A stretch of DNA of 43,051 nt, from NCBI GenBank assembly GCA_949741925.1, contig CATJOY010000049.1, positions 1 through 43,051 on the forward strand. The letters run 5' to 3'. Position numbers and translations under genes: made by a program. The notes under the pieces were generated by a model that was not told the DNA's origin, searched no databases, and saw only the letters and a list, made by a program, of their open reading frames with translations. Shown piece after piece: positions 41,460 to 43,051 of this stretch (positions are counted from its first letter, which is position 1; every line of letters starts with the position of its first letter). This DNA is from an uncultured Desulfovibrionaceae bacterium (lineage in GTDB: Bacteria; Desulfobacterota; Desulfovibrionia; Desulfovibrionales; Desulfovibrionaceae).

Positions 41460-42254
41460 ATGATCTCCTGTACCTCCCGTATACTCTTGGTGTTGCTGGC
41501 AGGCTGCCTTTTAGTCGGTTGCGCTACGGCGCCGTATACCGGGCGCAGCCAGTTTATCACCATGTCTGAACCGGAGGAACGCCGTCTCGGCCTGGAGGCT
41601 GCCCGTCAGGTTTTGGAAAGCGAAGAAGAGGAACGGGGCACGGCCCGGGCGAGACGGGTTGTCTCCGTGGGCAGACGCATTGCCGAGGCGGCCGAACGCC
41701 CTGATTTTGAATGGGAATTTCACACCCTTAAAAATGATGCCCTGAACGCCTTCTGCCTGCCCGGCGGTAAGGTTTTTGTCTACACCGGGTTGCTGGATCT
41801 GACCCGGGGGAAAGACGGTGAACTGGCTGCCGTTATAGGGCATGAGGTAGGGCATGTTATTGCCCGGCACGCGGCGGAACGGGTCAGCCTTTCTACCATG
41901 GGGTCGTTGGCTTCAGCCCTGGGGAGCGTGGCCGTAACCGTGTTTACCGGCAACGAATCGTTGGGTGAACTCAGCGGCAGCGGCTTTACTGCGTTGACCC
42001 AGGTTGGCTTCATGCTCCCCTACAGTCGCTCCCACGAATCCGAGGCAGATAGCATCGGCCTTATCTTGGCAGCCAAAGCGGGCTACGACCCGGCGGCGGC
42101 TGTGAGCCTCTGGGAGAAAATGGCCGCGGTCAACAAGGGCCAAGAGGGGCCAGCATTTCTTTCTACCCACCCGCTTAGTTCCGAGCGTATTAAGGCCATC
42201 ACGGCGCAGCTCCCCGGCGTGGTCGAGACGTATGGCAAGACATCTGTACCCTGA
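41460..42254 (+). CDS. M48-family metalloprotease lipoprotein (LoiP/YcaL-like)
   Basis: A lipoprotein signal ends in LLVGC (Cys21), so the enzyme is anchored to a membrane on the periplasmic side. The zinc site is HEVGH (128-132) with the third ligand in HESEAD (Glu195). NAFCLPGGKVFVYTGLL and STHPLSSERIKAI are typical of periplasmic M48 peptidases such as YcaL, LoiP and BepA, which help control outer-membrane proteins. There is no TPR domain, so it is closer to LoiP/YcaL than BepA. ATG 41460 has GGGAG at a good distance; ATG 41442 has no ribosome site. It has 264 aa. Confidence 0.9.
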   Translation: MISCTSRILLVLLAGCLLVGCATAPYTGRSQFITMSEPEERRLGLEAARQVLESEEEERGTARARRVVSVGRRIAEAAERPDFEWEFHTLKNDALNAFCLPGGKVFVYTGLLDLTRGKDGELAAVIGHEVGHVIARHAAERVSLSTMGSLASALGSVAVTVFTGNESLGELSGSGFTALTQVGFMLPYSRSHESEADSIGLILAAKAGYDPAAAVSLWEKMAAVNKGQEGPAFLSTHPLSSERIKAITAQLPGVVETYGKTSVP

Positions 42255-42263
42255 ACCCTACCG

Positions 42264-42292
42264 GGGGCTGGGCATAGGTATAGCCTTTTTGT
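42264..42292 (+). terminator. Weak terminator candidate after the M48 gene
   Basis: A short stem ggct/agcc around gggcataggtat is followed directly by CTTTTT. It is placed 10-40 bp after the stop codon, and the T run is the only one near a 3' end in this part of the window. The stem is short, so support is modest. Confidence 0.35.
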
Positions 42293-42353
42293 CGTCTGTG
42301 CCCCGAAGTAGGGAACAATAGGCCCACCGTTGCGCTGCGAATGGCCGGAATAC

Positions 42354-43051
42354 GTTTCAATCCGCGCTCCCGCGGGGGGAGCGACGTCGTTACCAAGGAT
42401 GATCTTGACAAGCAGGCAGTTTCAATCCCCGCTCCCGCGGGGGGAGCGACCCAGCCTGATTCGGGATGACTAATGTCTGGTCAGTTTCAATCCACGCTCC
42501 CGCGGGGGGAGCGACCAAAGAGACAGGGACCGGCACAATATTAGTAGCGGGTTTCAATCCACGCTCCCGCGGGGGGAGCGACGTGGACGTTCGCGCGTCG
42601 CTACTTTTTCAGCACGTGTTTCAATCCACGCTCCCGCGGGGGGAGCGACTTTCCTTTTCTTGTTGCACCTCATATGCGCCGCAAGTTTCAATCCACGCTC
42701 CCGCGGGGGGAGCGACGGCCGTGAGCGGCGTCCAGCCGTACTCGCCAAAGTTTCAATCCACGCTCCCGCGGGGGGAGCGACCAGGCCAGACCTTTTGAGG
42801 CGGTCTATTACGCCCCAGTTTCAATCCACGCTCCCGCGGGGGGAGCGACAGATGGGGATAGGCATTATGGACGCGATGGCGAGTTTCAATCCACGCTCCC
42901 GCGGGGGGAGCGACCCACAAAACCAAGGAACTGCAAAAATTAGATGCTGTTTCAATCCACGCTCCCGCGGGGGGAGCGACGCGTTTGTCGGCCGCCTCCG
43001 AGGTATTCAGGGCGCTGTTTCAATCCACGCTCCCGCGGGGGGAGCGACCGA
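42354..43051 (-). CRISPR. CRISPR array, type I-C-like repeat, 11 repeats, open at the right edge
   Basis: Eleven 32-bp repeats start at 42354, 42419, 42484, 42551, 42618, 42685, 42750, 42818, 42883, 42949 and 43017. The plus-strand repeat begins gtttcaatccacgctcccgc and ends ggggggagcgac. Ten spacers are 33-36 bp (33, 33, 35, 35, 35, 33, 36, 33, 34, 36), all different. On the minus strand the repeat ends ATTGAAAC and forms a 7-bp hairpin (cgctccc/gggagcg), as in type I-C arrays, so transcription is most likely leftward with the leader beyond the right edge. The two leftmost repeats each differ at base 11 (G and C instead of A), marking the old, trailer end. No cas gene is in the window. Confidence 0.97.

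Noticed and set aside
42466..42798. Open frame of 110 codons across the repeats
   Set aside because: It translates the CRISPR repeats and spacers and gives a repeating SIHAPAGGAT/FQSTLPRGE pattern.

Overview
The window reads as chromosomal DNA of a Desulfovibrio-like sulfate reducer (Desulfovibrionales). This is inferred from the protein sequences, a fabI/purC/hisD neighbourhood, the 32-bp type I-C-style CRISPR repeat and the moderately high GC; no 16S rRNA is present to confirm it.

Layout. (1) 1-15.6 kb, + strand: the 3' end of an upstream gene and a triple hairpin, then a compact type II secretion (T2SS) locus in the order Lgt-like membrane protein, gspC, D, E, N, K, L, M, [promoter] gspG, TPR lipoprotein, gspF, H, I, J and prepilin peptidase gspO. 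Apart from a pilotin, all standard parts are present and most junctions overlap. (2) 16-17 kb, - strand: a GT2-GtrA fusion glycosyltransferase. (3) 17.4-17.6 kb: a structured RNA with its own promoter that looks like 6S RNA, followed by a glutamate-synthase-domain flavoprotein. (4) 19.7-29.5 kb, - strand: a catabolic cluster of D-aminoacylase-like amidohydrolase, TRAP transporter dctP-dctQ-dctM, fdrA, ylbE (DUF1116) and amidase. A sigma-54 promoter lies at its head, and a divergent PrpR-N/AAA+/Fis regulator is at 29992-31983. (5) 32.0-37.0 kb, - strand: a truncated lipoprotein gene fragment, hisG, hisI, fabI, purC and hisD. (6) 37.4-41.3 kb, - strand: a membrane spermidine-synthase-like protein and topA. 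(7) 41.5-42.3 kb, +: an M48 metalloprotease lipoprotein. (8) 42354 to the window end: a CRISPR array with 11 repeats visible, running off the right edge and without cas genes in view.

The most unusual region is the catabolic cluster. Four of its seven genes (D-aminoacylase, dctP, dctM, fdrA) each carry exactly one single-nucleotide indel that breaks an otherwise full-length frame, while I see no such break in the roughly 33 kb of genes outside it. Either the operon is decaying, or the indels are local sequence errors; for the A9 tract in dctP, slippage or phase variation is also possible. The regulator, the sigma-54 promoter, dctQ, ylbE and the amidase look intact. The combination of FdrA/YlbE with an amidase, a D-aminoacylase and a TRAP importer, without YlbF or carbamate kinase in view, suggests uptake and breakdown of an N-acylated or N-carbamoylated compound by a route I cannot name.
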